From NCBI GenBank assembly GCA_948470255.1, contig CAOKOS010000002.1, forward strand, positions 1 through 64,000: DNA of 64,000 bases, read 5' to 3'. Each line of letters begins with the position of its first letter. Position 1 is the stretch's first letter. The position numbers and the translations under genes are program-made. This stretch comes from an uncultured Lachnotalea sp. (GTDB taxonomy: Bacteria; Bacillota; Clostridia; Lachnospirales; Lachnospiraceae). This document shows, piece after piece, positions 15,555 through 24,401 of this stretch. The notes beneath the pieces are model-generated. The model ran no database searches. It was not told where the DNA came from and was given only the letters and a program-made list of their open reading frames with translations.

Positions 15555-16952
15555 ATGAAAAAGAAGGGCGCCGGGGCAGTCACAGACTTGACCCAGGGTG
15601 TGATCTGGAGGCAGTTGGTTTTTTTTGCGCTGCCTTTTTTGTTTTCCAATCTGCTGCAGCAGTTTTACAGTACGGCGGATGCCGCCATTGTAGGCCACAG
15701 CGTGGGGGCTGGGGCGCTGGCGGCCATTGGTTCCTGCGATAAGCTTGTATATTTGATGATTAATCTTTTTGTGGGCCTTTCCACTGGTTCCAGTATCGCC
15801 GTGTCCCAGGCTTTCGGAAGGAAGGATGAAAAAGGGCTTTTCCGTACCGTCCACTCGGCTGTTACGCTGGGGCTTTTGTCAGGGGCCTTTCTGACGGCGG
15901 CCGGAATCTTTCTGGCTCCGAAACTTTTGGTTTTAATGAGTACTCCGGAGGATGTGCTTCCTCTGGCAGTGGATTATATTCAGATTTATTTTATGGGAAT
16001 GATTCCCGTCATGGTTTACAACATGGGGAGCGGAATCCTCCGGGCCATGGGAAATTCCAGAAGCGCTCTGATTTATTTGGCGGCTTCCGGTGTGATCAAT
16101 GTGGGCCTGGATCTTCTTTTTGTACCTGGTTTCGGCTGGGGCGTCAAAGGGGCGGCGGCTGCCACAGCCATTTCCCAGGTGCTTCCCGCCCTGCTGGTGT
16201 TTCTTAAACTGACAAAGCTGGATAAAGCCTACAGGCTCCGGGTGCGGGAGCTTCGCCTTTACCGGAGAGAAACTGCTTATGTGATCCGGATTGGCGTTCC
16301 GGCTGGGATGCGCATGGTGTTGATCAACATTTCCAATGTGATTGTCCAGTCCAGGATCAACGCCTTTGGCATGGAGGCCATGGCGGGCAGTACGCTGTTC
16401 TTTAAAATAGAAGGCTACCTGTACGCCATGATATCTGCTTTGAGCCTGGCCCTCACCAGCTTTGCCGGGCAGAATATCGGCGCGGCGGATTACATACGGG
16501 CAAAAAAAGGGAAGAAAATCTGCATGTGGATTGCTTCTGGCGTGACCATTACCATGACACTTTTTATATATATCTGGGCGGAGCCAGTCTGCCGCGTATT
16601 TACGGATACGGAATCGGCAATCGCCTTTGGGGCGCTGCAGATCCGATACCAGCTTCCTCTCTACATTGTTTTTTCCTGGAACGAAGTACTCAACGGGGCA
16701 GTGTTGTCTTCGGGACATGCCGTCGTGCCCATGGTGGTGAGCCTCATTGGCATGTGTGTGGCCAGAGTCAGTTTTATTTTTGTGGTATCGTCATTTATTT
16801 ATGATATCCGGGTGGTGCATCTGGCATTTCCTTTCAGCTGGATTGTTACCCACATTGGAATCAGCAGTTATTACTATTTTGGAAAATGGATACAAGGAAA
16901 ACGTTTTGCAGAAGCAGTGAAAGCACAGGCTGTAAAAGCGGAGACAAAATAA
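15555..16952 (+). CDS. MATE-family multidrug/metabolite exporter
   Basis: Twelve-helix inner-membrane antiporter of the MATE family, 465 residues, in two MatE halves. Near the N-terminus is TQGVIWRQLVFFALPFLFSNLLQQFYSTADAAIVG, typical of the clostridial DinF/NorM-like branch. It exports organic compounds using an ion gradient; the substrate is unknown. The ATG follows GGGAGGAAAA at 8 bases, in preference to a TTG 18 bases upstream. It is followed by a decayed EamA gene. Confidence 0.9.
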   Translation: MKKKGAGAVTDLTQGVIWRQLVFFALPFLFSNLLQQFYSTADAAIVGHSVGAGALAAIGSCDKLVYLMINLFVGLSTGSSIAVSQAFGRKDEKGLFRTVHSAVTLGLLSGAFLTAAGIFLAPKLLVLMSTPEDVLPLAVDYIQIYFMGMIPVMVYNMGSGILRAMGNSRSALIYLAASGVINVGLDLLFVPGFGWGVKGAAAATAISQVLPALLVFLKLTKLDKAYRLRVRELRLYRRETAYVIRIGVPAGMRMVLINISNVIVQSRINAFGMEAMAGSTLFFKIEGYLYAMISALSLALTSFAGQNIGAADYIRAKKGKKICMWIASGVTITMTLFIYIWAEPVCRVFTDTESAIAFGALQIRYQLPLYIVFSWNEVLNGAVLSSGHAVVPMVVSLIGMCVARVSFIFVVSSFIYDIRVVHLAFPFSWIVTHIGISSYYYFGKWIQGKRFAEAVKAQAVKAETK

Positions 16953-16955
16953 AAA

Positions 16956-17273
16956 TGGAGAAAAAAAGAATGTTTATATTATTTACGCAAGTGTGGCCAC
17001 AGTTTTCTGGGCCACGGCTTTTCTCTTTACCCAGTATGCCCAGGAAAGCTTTTTCAGCCAAAGCGCCGGTTTTGTGGGCTTTGCCTGTTATGTGACGGCA
17101 TTTAACCTTTCGCCCAGACCATCAACGCGGCTACCAGCAGTGTCCTTGCCCAGCCCCTTTTGGCCAGCCTCATCGGCTTTTTTGCCAAAGGGGAGGTGCC
17201 GGGAATCGAGACAGTCCTAGGAGGGATCTTAATCCTGGGAGGGATGTTTCTCTTTCAGACAGACAGAACTTAA
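16956..17273 (+). pseudogene. EamA/DMT transporter remnant, frameshifted and internally deleted
   Basis: Two pieces of one transporter survive in different frames. The first reads ASVATVFWATAFLFTQYAQE up to about 17110. The second, from about 17120, reads TINAATSSVLAQPLLASLIG and continues to a stop at 17271-17273 ending MFLFQTDRT. The central part, about two thirds of a normal 300-residue protein, is missing. The present first ATG opens a frame unrelated to the family. Confidence 0.75.
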
Positions 17274-18409
17274 GCCGGGCCGGAAAGGCTCTTAAAGAAC
17301 ACTTCTTTCATGTCGGCTTTTAGGGGGACGCCAAGGTTTTCCAATACCTGGTTCAAGGCGCCGAATACTTCCGCCATATCGGGGACATTGGCGTTTTCGC
17401 CCATATGGCCAATGCGGATCACTTTTCCTGCCAGGCTTCCGAAGGAACCGGTCAGCATGATACGGTGATCTTTTTTCATGGCCTCCAAAATATCTTTGTC
17501 GGTGGTTCCTTCCGGTACGCAAAAGACAGTTACCGTGTTGGAAAAGCCGCTTTCCAGGTACAGTTTCAGCCCCGACTCAGTCACTGCTTTTCTGGCGGCA
17601 GAAGCGATGGAAGCATGGCGGGTTAAGATTTGTGGATCTTTTTCTATATTGTCAATGGCAACGCGGAGCCCGTAAATGTCGCTGATGGGCATGGTATAGG
17701 GGAACCATTTTTCTTCATAATAATGTTCAAACACCTTCAGGTTTGCATAAAAAGAAGCAATGGGAGTCTTTCGTTCCTCCATGGCCTTTTTGCCGTCGGC
17801 GCTGATGGTGATAAAGGTGAGGCCGGGAGGGGCAGACACCGCCTTTTGGGAACCTCCGCACAGGAAATCAATCTGGCTTTTATCCACATTGACCTCTTCA
17901 CCGAACATGGCGGAGACGGAATCCACCAACGTCAGGATACCATACTGTTTTAAAAGCGGGCAGATTTTGGAGATGTCATTGAGCATACCGCTGGGGGTAT
18001 CACCGTGAACCAGGGTTGCATATTTATAGTGATGGCTTTTTTCCAGGAATGATTCAAGAGCTGTGATATCAATGGCATTCCTGTCGTCCACCGTATATAG
18101 TTCTGGAAGGCCGCCGTACATGGTGACAAAATCGGCAAAGCCTTTTCCGTAAATACCGTTATCCAGCACCAGGACTTTGTCGCCCGGTTCTGTCAGGGAT
18201 GCGCAAGAAGCTTCTAACCCCAGGATGCCTTCGCCACCCAGGATCAGGGTTTCATTTTCCGTGTGGAGAAGGCTGCTGATTTTTTCACAGGTTTCCTTAT
18301 AAAATTCCACGAAATCTTCATCCAGATCAGGGTTGGTACAGGGAAAGCTCCTTGCAAGGCGTACATTTTCGGCCACCTGGGTGGGGCCGGGCGTCATGAT
18401 TTTATACAT
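17270..18409 (-). CDS. PLP-dependent aminotransferase, class V (serine-pyruvate/alanine-glyoxylate type)
   Basis: Fold-type I pyridoxal phosphate enzyme of 379 residues. It begins MTPGPTQV, the usual opening of the alanine-glyoxylate aminotransferase family, and carries the PLP lysine in CGGSQKAVSAPPG. The PLP-binding aspartate is in LTLVDSVSAMFGEE. Family members use serine, alanine or phosphonates as amino donors; no neighbour decides the substrate. It is the second gene after an ECF S-component, about 20 bases apart, so the two are probably cotranscribed. Confidence 0.85.
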   Translation of the reverse strand: MYKIMTPGPTQVAENVRLARSFPCTNPDLDEDFVEFYKETCEKISSLLHTENETLILGGEGILGLEASCASLTEPGDKVLVLDNGIYGKGFADFVTMYGGLPELYTVDDRNAIDITALESFLEKSHHYKYATLVHGDTPSGMLNDISKICPLLKQYGILTLVDSVSAMFGEEVNVDKSQIDFLCGGSQKAVSAPPGLTFITISADGKKAMEERKTPIASFYANLKVFEHYYEEKWFPYTMPISDIYGLRVAIDNIEKDPQILTRHASIASAARKAVTESGLKLYLESGFSNTVTVFCVPEGTTDKDILEAMKKDHRIMLTGSFGSLAGKVIRIGHMGENANVPDMAEVFGALNQVLENLGVPLKADMKEVFFKSLSGPA

Positions 18410-18428
18410 GGTGGTTTCCTTTCCGGGC

Positions 18429-18971
18429 CTATTTAAGCCCTGCTTTTTTTGTGGCTTGGTTTAAAGCGCCGATGACAGTCAGGACAATCACTGCCGCCAC
18501 GCCGATTTGAACCAGGTTTCCGGGGATAGATGCGGCGGGGGACAGCAGGTTTCCATAAAGAATGGCTTCCGCGGCGTAATAGCCGGCGATTTTAATGATG
18601 CAGGCAGCCGCCATGGCTGCCGTATACCAGAAATAATTCTGGTGGTTTTCTTTTTCTGTCATTTTCCCGACAGTATATCCCATGATACCTACAATTACCA
18701 GGGTAAAAGGTGCCCATAAGGTCCAGCCGGAAAGCAGGTCGAAAAGCCCCATGCCGATTCCGCCGGCCGCCATGCCGGTTTTTCTTCCAAAAAGGATGGC
18801 CCCGATAAACAGGGGGACGTTGCCCAGATGGATGAGGCCGCCGTTGGCTGCAATGGGAAGGCGGACGTTGATAAAAGCCGTAAAGAGATAAGTCAGGGCA
18901 ATAAAAAGGGCGGTGACAGTGAGGGATAGGATCGTGCTTTTTTCTGATTTTTGTATTTTGGCCTGTTCCAT
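18429..18971 (-). CDS. ECF transporter S-component-like membrane protein
   Basis: A 180-residue protein with about five or six hydrophobic helices. The opening (LSLTVTALFIALTYLFTAFI) and the GGLIHLGNVPLFIGAILFGRKTG region are typical of ECF S-components that bind a vitamin and use a shared EcfAAT module. The start follows AAGGAGAAC at 8 bases; a frame 69 bases longer lacks a site. The downstream PLP enzyme makes a B6-type substrate conceivable, but that is only a neighbour-based guess. Confidence 0.75.
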   Translation of the reverse strand: MEQAKIQKSEKSTILSLTVTALFIALTYLFTAFINVRLPIAANGGLIHLGNVPLFIGAILFGRKTGMAAGGIGMGLFDLLSGWTLWAPFTLVIVGIMGYTVGKMTEKENHQNYFWYTAAMAAACIIKIAGYYAAEAILYGNLLSPAASIPGNLVQIGVAAVIVLTVIGALNQATKKAGLK

Positions 18972-19145
18972 AATGCTGTTCTCCTTATCTTGTTTTGAAA
19001 AAACATCCCGGGTGTGTGTTTCCCTTATGATAACCGACAAATGGCATTTTTGATATATCCAGTTTTTGAAAAATTAACAAGTCCAGTTTTGCGGATTTTC
19101 ATTTTGTAAAAATTGGAAATAACAGAAGAAAATTGAAAAAAGAGC

Positions 19146-19176
19146 TTGACTTCGAGTGGGATTAAGGTAGTATCAT
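19146..19176 (+). promoter_or_regulatory. MerR-type promoter of the DUF362 gene
   Basis: TTGACT and TATCAT are 19 bases apart, the long spacing typical of MerR-controlled promoters. The spacer holds the dyad ACTTCGAGT...AAGGT. The string TGACTTCGAGT recurs between merR and the aldo/keto reductase gene. Confidence 0.65.
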
Positions 19177-19223
19177 AAAAATATGATTTTTAATTTATTA
19201 TTTAGACAGGAGGATGGAGGTTT

Positions 19224-20087
19224 ATGAAAGCAAAGGTTTATTTTTCAAAAGAAATTTCTCCGGAAAAAGTATTGGAGCTTTATAAAATGGCCGGGAAGGA
19301 ACTTGGTGGGAAGGTAGCCATAAAAGTCCATTCCGGTGAGAAAGGGAACCAGAATTTTCTGACGCCGGATTTCTGGAAACCGGTGGTGGATTATGTGAAG
19401 GGGACGGTTGTAGAGTGTAATACTGCTTATGAAGGGGCCAGAAATACCACGGAACGGCATATGGCTCTTCTGAAAGACCATGGCTGGAGCGGCTTATTCC
19501 CGGTGGAGATTCTGGACAGTGAAGGCCCTGACATGGAGCTTCCCATCCCGGAAGGGAAAAATATCCAGAAGAATTTTGTGGGAAGACATCTGGCAGATTA
19601 TGATTCCATGCTGGTGCTTTCTCATTTCAAAGGACATCCCATGGGGGGGTACGGCGGAGCTTTGAAGCAGCTTTCCATCGGCGTGGCTTCTGGATATGGA
19701 AAGGGGTACATCCATGGGTTAGGGGATCCGGCCAATTTCTGGACGGCGGATCATGATTCCTTCCTGGAGGCCATGGCAGAGGCAGCATCCTCTGTGGTGG
19801 AATATTTCAAAGGAAATATCGTGTATGTCAACGTGATGAAAAATATGTCTGTGGATTGTGACTGCTGCGCAGTGGCGGAAGACCCCTGCATAAAAGATAT
19901 GGGGATTTTAGTTTCCCTTGATCCCATTGCCATTGACCAGGCCTGCCTGGATCTGGTCTATGGATGCGATGATCCCGGCCGCGCCCATTTCCTGGAGCGG
20001 GTGGAGTCACGAAACGGTATCCATACCATTGAGCGGGCTGTCGAGATGGGTTATGGAACCAGGGAGTATGAGTTGATCGAAGTATAA
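19224..20087 (+). CDS. DUF362-domain protein
   Basis: A 287-residue member of the DUF362 family, which often carries or accompanies iron-sulfur clusters. The core includes KVAIKVHSGEKGN, the LSHFKGHPMGGYGGALKQLSIG segment and a Cys cluster, DCDCCAVAEDPC. The C-terminal ferredoxin module of longer relatives is absent. No biochemical function is established. It has an AGGAGG site and its own 19-bp-spacer promoter, and shares an operator motif with the neighbouring merR region, so it is probably induced by that regulator. Confidence 0.85.
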   Translation: MKAKVYFSKEISPEKVLELYKMAGKELGGKVAIKVHSGEKGNQNFLTPDFWKPVVDYVKGTVVECNTAYEGARNTTERHMALLKDHGWSGLFPVEILDSEGPDMELPIPEGKNIQKNFVGRHLADYDSMLVLSHFKGHPMGGYGGALKQLSIGVASGYGKGYIHGLGDPANFWTADHDSFLEAMAEAASSVVEYFKGNIVYVNVMKNMSVDCDCCAVAEDPCIKDMGILVSLDPIAIDQACLDLVYGCDDPGRAHFLERVESRNGIHTIERAVEMGYGTREYELIEV

Positions 20088-20142
20088 TCTGTACAGACAG
20101 TACGGATCCCGGCGGGGCCGGCCCCTGGCTGGCCGAAGGAGG

Positions 20143-20541
20143 TTAAGCCTTTTTGGCGGCAGGATTGGTGTCGTCGGGAATCCTGTGAGCCAGGACATCT
20201 TCATAGTGCTGAACCTTGTATTCCATATAATCGGCCAATTCCTTTGCCTCTTCTACGCGCTTTAGGGCCATGTCCCGCTGCTTTTTCAGAAATTCATAGC
20301 GGGCTTTTAGGGTGGAATCCCCCTGCATGCAGAGGGCGGAATATGCCCGGATATCTTCAATGGAAATGCCGCATTTGCGCAGGCACTGGATGGTACGGAG
20401 CCAGTTTATGGATTCGCTGTCAAAAACGCGGCGGTTATTTTTATCGCGGCTGCAGGGCAGGAGGCCCTTGTCGGTGTAAAAACGGATAGTATGGGCGGTC
20501 AGCCCGACTTTTTCGGAAATTTCTTTTATGGTATACGTCAT
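20143..20541 (-). CDS. MerR-family transcriptional regulator
   Basis: A 132-residue activator/repressor with an N-terminal MerR helix-turn-helix (IKEISEKVGLTAHTIRFYTDKGLL) and a long dimerisation helix (about residues 75-118). Cysteines lie at SRDK-adjacent Cys30 and in CLRKCG and ALCMQG, but there is no obvious metal site at the C-terminus. It is divergent from a ferredoxin-type aldo/keto reductase and convergent with the DUF362 gene; both carry the same operator string. This suggests response to an electrophile or aldehyde, by analogy with related MerR proteins next to reductases (inference). Confidence 0.88.
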   Translation of the reverse strand: MTYTIKEISEKVGLTAHTIRFYTDKGLLPCSRDKNNRRVFDSESINWLRTIQCLRKCGISIEDIRAYSALCMQGDSTLKARYEFLKKQRDMALKRVEEAKELADYMEYKVQHYEDVLAHRIPDDTNPAAKKA

Positions 20542-20586
20542 CTTTTGCCTCCATAAGTTTTAGGGGAATGTCCAGGTGAGAGACGG

Positions 20587-20608
20587 CTGACTTCGAGTCA
20601 GTGGAAGA
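20587..20608. promoter_or_regulatory. MerR operator between merR and the reductase
   Basis: CTGACTTCGAGTCAG is a perfect palindrome, and CTTCGAGTCAGTGGAAG forms an overlapping dyad. It lies just downstream of the merR promoter on the minus strand and upstream of the reductase -10 region (TATGAT at 20621). Confidence 0.6.
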
Positions 20609-20624
20609 CATTGCCAATGGTATG

Positions 20625-20653
20625 ATTATAACACAGGAAAAGTTTTGATTCAA
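20625..20653 (-). promoter_or_regulatory. merR promoter
   Basis: On the minus strand: TTGAAT, a 17-base spacer, TATAAT. Confidence 0.7.
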
Positions 20654-20672
20654 CGGTAAGGAGGAGATAACA

Positions 20673-21791
20673 GTGGCATATTTGGGAGAGGAAATTAAAA
20701 AGCTGGGATTCGGCCTGATGAGGCTGCCGAAGAACGGGGAAGAAATTGATATAGAGCAGACGAAAAAAATGGTGGACCGTTTTCTGGAAGAAGGCTTTAC
20801 TTATTTCGATACGGCGTGGGCTTATGCAGGCAGTGAAGATGCCATCCGCCAGGCTCTGGTGGAGCGGTATCCCAGAGAGAAATTTAAGCTGGCAACGAAA
20901 CTTGCAGCCTGGATTGATTGCAAAAGCCGTGAAGAGGCGGTGGCCCAGTTTGAGACATCTTTGAAACAGACGGGGGCGGGATATTTTGATTTTTACCTGC
21001 TTCACAATCTGGGAGAGGGCAGGACCCACTTTTTCGATGATTTTGATATATGGAGTTTTGTGAAAGAGAAAAAGGCGGAAGGCCTGATTAAACATATGGG
21101 TTTTTCCTTCCATTCTACGCCGGAAGAGCTGGAGGAGCTGTTGAAAGCCCATCCGGAAGCGGAATTTGTCCAGCTCCAGATCAATTATGGCGACTGGGAA
21201 AATCCGGCGGTGCAGTCCAGGGCCTGTTATGAAATGGCACGGAAATATGGAAAGCCGGTGGTGATTATGGAGCCAGTCAAAGGCGGTATGCTGGCCAGCC
21301 CGCCGGAGTCTGTGGCAAAGATTTTTAAAGAGGCAGATGCGGATGCTTCCTATGCTTCGTGGGCCGTCCGGTTTGCCGCCGACCTTCCTGGCGTCATTAC
21401 GGTCCTTTCCGGTATGAGCAACCTGGAACAAATGGAAGATAACCTGTCCTATATGAAGGATTTTAAAAATCTTTCTGACGCGGAGAGGGAAGTTTTGAAA
21501 GAAGCCAGGGTGGCTTTGAGCAAAATCCCGCTGCTCCCCTGTACTTCCTGTAATTACTGTGCCAAGGTCTGCCCGGGGGACATCGGGATTTCAGGTTCGT
21601 TTACGTCCTACAATTACCTGACCCTTTACAGCAATCTGGCAGCGGCAAAGAACCAGGAGGCGTGGCTGGTTGGAAAGCACGGCAGGAAGAGCGCGGCAGA
21701 ATGTTTAAAATGTGGAAAATGTGAGGAAGTCTGCCCCCAGCACATTAAAATCAGGGAAGAGCTGGAGCGGGTGGTAAAAGCTTTTGCATAA
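20673..21791 (+). CDS. aldo/keto reductase with C-terminal ferredoxin domain
   Basis: A 372-residue oxidoreductase. An N-terminal TIM-barrel aldo/keto reductase domain (KLGFGLMRLP, FDTAWAYAGSEDAIR) is followed by a ferredoxin-like segment with CTSCNYCAKVCP and CLKCGKCEEVCP, which can bind two 4Fe-4S clusters. This architecture is common in anaerobes and implies electron transfer with ferredoxin rather than only NADPH. The GTG start follows AAGGAGGAGA. It is divergent from merR. Confidence 0.92.
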   Translation: MAYLGEEIKKLGFGLMRLPKNGEEIDIEQTKKMVDRFLEEGFTYFDTAWAYAGSEDAIRQALVERYPREKFKLATKLAAWIDCKSREEAVAQFETSLKQTGAGYFDFYLLHNLGEGRTHFFDDFDIWSFVKEKKAEGLIKHMGFSFHSTPEELEELLKAHPEAEFVQLQINYGDWENPAVQSRACYEMARKYGKPVVIMEPVKGGMLASPPESVAKIFKEADADASYASWAVRFAADLPGVITVLSGMSNLEQMEDNLSYMKDFKNLSDAEREVLKEARVALSKIPLLPCTSCNYCAKVCPGDIGISGSFTSYNYLTLYSNLAAAKNQEAWLVGKHGRKSAAECLKCGKCEEVCPQHIKIREELERVVKAFA

Positions 21792-21814
21792 ACTGGTGTA
21801 CCTTTCATAAGACG

Positions 21815-21868
21815 GTTGCCGGATATCGACAAATTTAGAGTTCCTTTTGTCGATTCCGGCGGCTGTTT
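21815..21868 (+). terminator. terminator whose stem contains two inverted Spo0A boxes
   Basis: GCCGGATATCGACAAA pairs with TTTTGTCGATTCCGGC and is followed 5 bases later by a T5 run, forming a terminator after the reductase gene. Each arm contains a TTTGTCGA-type 0A box, placed about 90 bases upstream of spo0A, so it is also a likely autoregulatory site. Confidence 0.65.
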
Positions 21869-21940
21869 TTCGTTGCATTTCTTCCTTCTTCTCTCTTATA
21901 ATTAGTAAGTACCACCGCATTTGAAAAAGGAGGAAGAAAA

Positions 21941-22735
21941 ATGGCAAAACTACAGGTGGCTATTGCTGACGACAACGAAAGAATTTTGCAGCTATTGGAT
22001 AATATCATCAGCAGGGATGATGAATTTGAGGTGGTTGGAAAAGCAAACAACGGAGAAGAAGCCTATAGCCTGATAAAGGAAAAAGAACCGGATATCATGC
22101 TTCTCGATATTATTATGCCGAAGTTGGACGGATTATCGGTGATGGAGAAAGTGGGGAAAGATACGGCATTAAAAAAGAGGCCGGAGTTTATCGTGATCAC
22201 TGCCATCGGGCAGGAAAGGATTACAGAGGATGCCTTCCATCTGGGCGCATCTTATTACATTATGAAACCATTCGATTCAGACATGGTATTAAACAGAATG
22301 AAACATATTGGAAAAGGGAAACACAGGAGTTCGGAAACGCGGAAAATTGCGCCTTATGAGAGTAAAGAACAGTACATCGAAAGGAATCTGGAGACAGATG
22401 TGACCAATTTAATCCATGAAATCGGCGTTCCGGCCCATATCAAAGGATATGGTTATTTAAGGGATGCCATTATTCTGTCAGTATCAGATATGGAAATGTT
22501 AAATTCCATTACAAAACTCTTGTATCCAACCATTGCCAAAATGCACCAGACAACACCCAGCAGAGTGGAAAGAGCCATCCGCCATGCCATCGAGGTGGCC
22601 TGGAACAGGGGAAAAATGGACACCATTGACGCACTTTTTGGATATACCATAAATACTGGGAAGGGAAAACCGACCAATTCAGAATTTGTAGCTTTGATTG
22701 CGGACAAGATCCGGCTGGAATATAAGAACCGGTGA
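21941..22735 (+). CDS. spo0A: sporulation master regulator Spo0A
   Basis: A 264-residue response regulator. The receiver domain shows Asp10/Asp11, the phosphoacceptor Asp56 (LLDIIMP) and the conserved Lys in IMKPFD. The C-terminal Spo0A effector domain carries [20 protein letters not shown], which contacts the 0A box. Phosphorylated Spo0A starts sporulation. GGAGGAAGAAAA precedes the ATG. Usually spoIVB lies upstream; here a reductase does, so the local order is rearranged. Confidence 0.97.
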   Translation: MAKLQVAIADDNERILQLLDNIISRDDEFEVVGKANNGEEAYSLIKEKEPDIMLLDIIMPKLDGLSVMEKVGKDTALKKRPEFIVITAIGQERITEDAFHLGASYYIMKPFDSDMVLNRMKHIGKGKHRSSETRKIAPYESKEQYIERNLETDVTNLIHEIGVPAHIKGYGYLRDAIILSVSDMEMLNSITKLLYPTIAKMHQTTPSRVERAIRHAIEVAWNRGKMDTIDALFGYTINTGKGKPTNSEFVALIADKIRLEYKNR

Positions 22736-22768
22736 TGTGAAAAATATGGCGGATATCAGAAAAACCGC

Positions 22769-22797
22769 TTCCCAATTTATAAGGAATCTAGTATAAT
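22769..22797 (+). promoter_or_regulatory. glgA promoter
   Basis: TTCCCA, a 17-base spacer, TATAAT, 50 bases upstream of glgA. Confidence 0.55.
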
Positions 22798-22846
22798 GAG
22801 TATAAATGGGGTTTAAAGGGAAATTGGTCTTTCTGGAGGTGTCAGA

Positions 22847-24283
22847 GTGAAAAAAATTTTGTTTGCAACATCGGAATGTGTCCCGTTCATTAAAACGGGT
22901 GGTCTTGCAGATGTGGCAGGTTCCCTGCCGAAGTATTTTGATAAGGATCAATATGACGTCCGGGTGATTCTCCCCTATTATCAATGTATTCCTGCACGTT
23001 TCAGGGAGAAAGCCCAGTATTTGACTAATTTTTACATGAATTATATGTGGCAGGACAGATATGTAGGCCTGTTTCAGATTGTACATGAGGGAATTACCTT
23101 TTACTTTGTAGATAATGAGTGGTATTTCAGCGGTGCAAAACCTTATACTGATATGTATTTCGACTTGGAAAAGTTTGCATTTTTCTCCAAGGCAGTGCTT
23201 TCCGCCCTTCCGGTCTTGGACTTTAGGCCGGATATCATCCACTGCCACGACTGGCAGACAGGTTTGATTCCTGTCCACCTGAAAGATAAATTTGCCGACA
23301 ATCCATTTTACCGCGGAATTAAATCTATCATGACAATCCATAACCTGAAGTTCCAGGGAGTGTGGAGCGTAGCCGTGATCCAGAGGATATCGGAGCTTTC
23401 GGATTATTATTTTACGCCGGATAAGCTGGAATCCTACAACAACGGAAATATGCTCAAAGGCGGCATCGTCTATGCAGATAAGGTGACGACGGTGAGCAAT
23501 ACTTATGCGCAGGAAATCAAGATGCCTTTTTACGGCGAGGGGCTGGACGGCTTGATGCTGGCCAGAAGCAGTGATTTGTGGGGGATCGTAAACGGGATTG
23601 ATTATGAGGAATACGACCCGGCTACAGATACCTTTATTGCCGCCAATTATGACGCCAGGACGTTCCGCAAAGAAAAGGTGAAAAATAAAACTGCCCTTCA
23701 GAAGGAGCTGGGGCTGGAGGTCAACCCGAAGAAATTCATGATCGGAGTTGTTTCCAGGCTGACTGACCAGAAAGGCCTTGATCTGGTACAGTGCGTGATG
23801 GATCAGATTTGTTCGGAAGACTTGCAGTTTGTGGTTCTCGGAACAGGCGATGAAAAATATGAAAATATGTTCCGGCATTACGACTGGAAATACGGGGACA
23901 GCGTATCAGCCAATATTTATTATTCGGAAGCCATGTCCCACAAGATTTATGCAGGCTGCGATGCATTCCTGATGCCCAGCTTATTTGAACCCTGTGGTTT
24001 GAGCCAGATCATCAGCCTGCGCTATGGCACGGTTCCCATTGTACGGGAAACGGGAGGGCTTAAGGACACGGTGGAATCTTATAATGAATATGAGAGCGCC
24101 GGGACAGGTTTCTCTTTTGCAAACTATAACGCTCATGAGATGTTGGGAAGTATTCTGTATGCGAAGGATGTGTATTACAACAGGAAGCGTGAGTGGAATA
24201 AGATCATTGACAGAGGGATGGCGAGAGATTTTTCCTGGGTCAGCTCTGCAAGAAAGTATGAGGAACTGTACAGTGTCTTATAG
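22847..24283 (+). CDS. glgA: glycogen synthase
   Basis: GT5-family ADP-glucose-dependent alpha-1,4-glucan synthase, 478 residues, normal length. The N-terminal ADP-glucose loop KTGGLADVAGSLPK is at residues 14-27. The C-terminal GT-B half includes RLTDQKG and the nucleotide-sugar motif PSLFEPCGLSQ. The GTG start follows TGGAGG at 7 bases. No other glg genes are nearby. Confidence 0.96.
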   Translation: MKKILFATSECVPFIKTGGLADVAGSLPKYFDKDQYDVRVILPYYQCIPARFREKAQYLTNFYMNYMWQDRYVGLFQIVHEGITFYFVDNEWYFSGAKPYTDMYFDLEKFAFFSKAVLSALPVLDFRPDIIHCHDWQTGLIPVHLKDKFADNPFYRGIKSIMTIHNLKFQGVWSVAVIQRISELSDYYFTPDKLESYNNGNMLKGGIVYADKVTTVSNTYAQEIKMPFYGEGLDGLMLARSSDLWGIVNGIDYEEYDPATDTFIAANYDARTFRKEKVKNKTALQKELGLEVNPKKFMIGVVSRLTDQKGLDLVQCVMDQICSEDLQFVVLGTGDEKYENMFRHYDWKYGDSVSANIYYSEAMSHKIYAGCDAFLMPSLFEPCGLSQIISLRYGTVPIVRETGGLKDTVESYNEYESAGTGFSFANYNAHEMLGSILYAKDVYYNRKREWNKIIDRGMARDFSWVSSARKYEELYSVL

Positions 24284-24401
24284 AGAGAAGGAGTTTCCCC
24301 ATTCTTTTATCCTCCATGGGGAGGGGAAGGAGAGGGCTGTCACATGGGTCAGAAATGAATCCTGGATCCGGAAAGAGGAATACAGCCAGGATAAGGAATA
24401 T

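Noticed and set aside
20598-21431. 277-codon minus-strand open frame
   Set aside because: Antisense to the aldo/keto reductase gene; low-complexity basic translation.
22679-23878. 399-codon minus-strand open frame
   Set aside because: Antisense to glgA, with no recognisable domain or ribosome binding site.
24024-24401. Long upstream extension of the HD-domain gene
   Set aside because: The extension lies in another frame of glgA, with no ribosome binding site and no family similarity.
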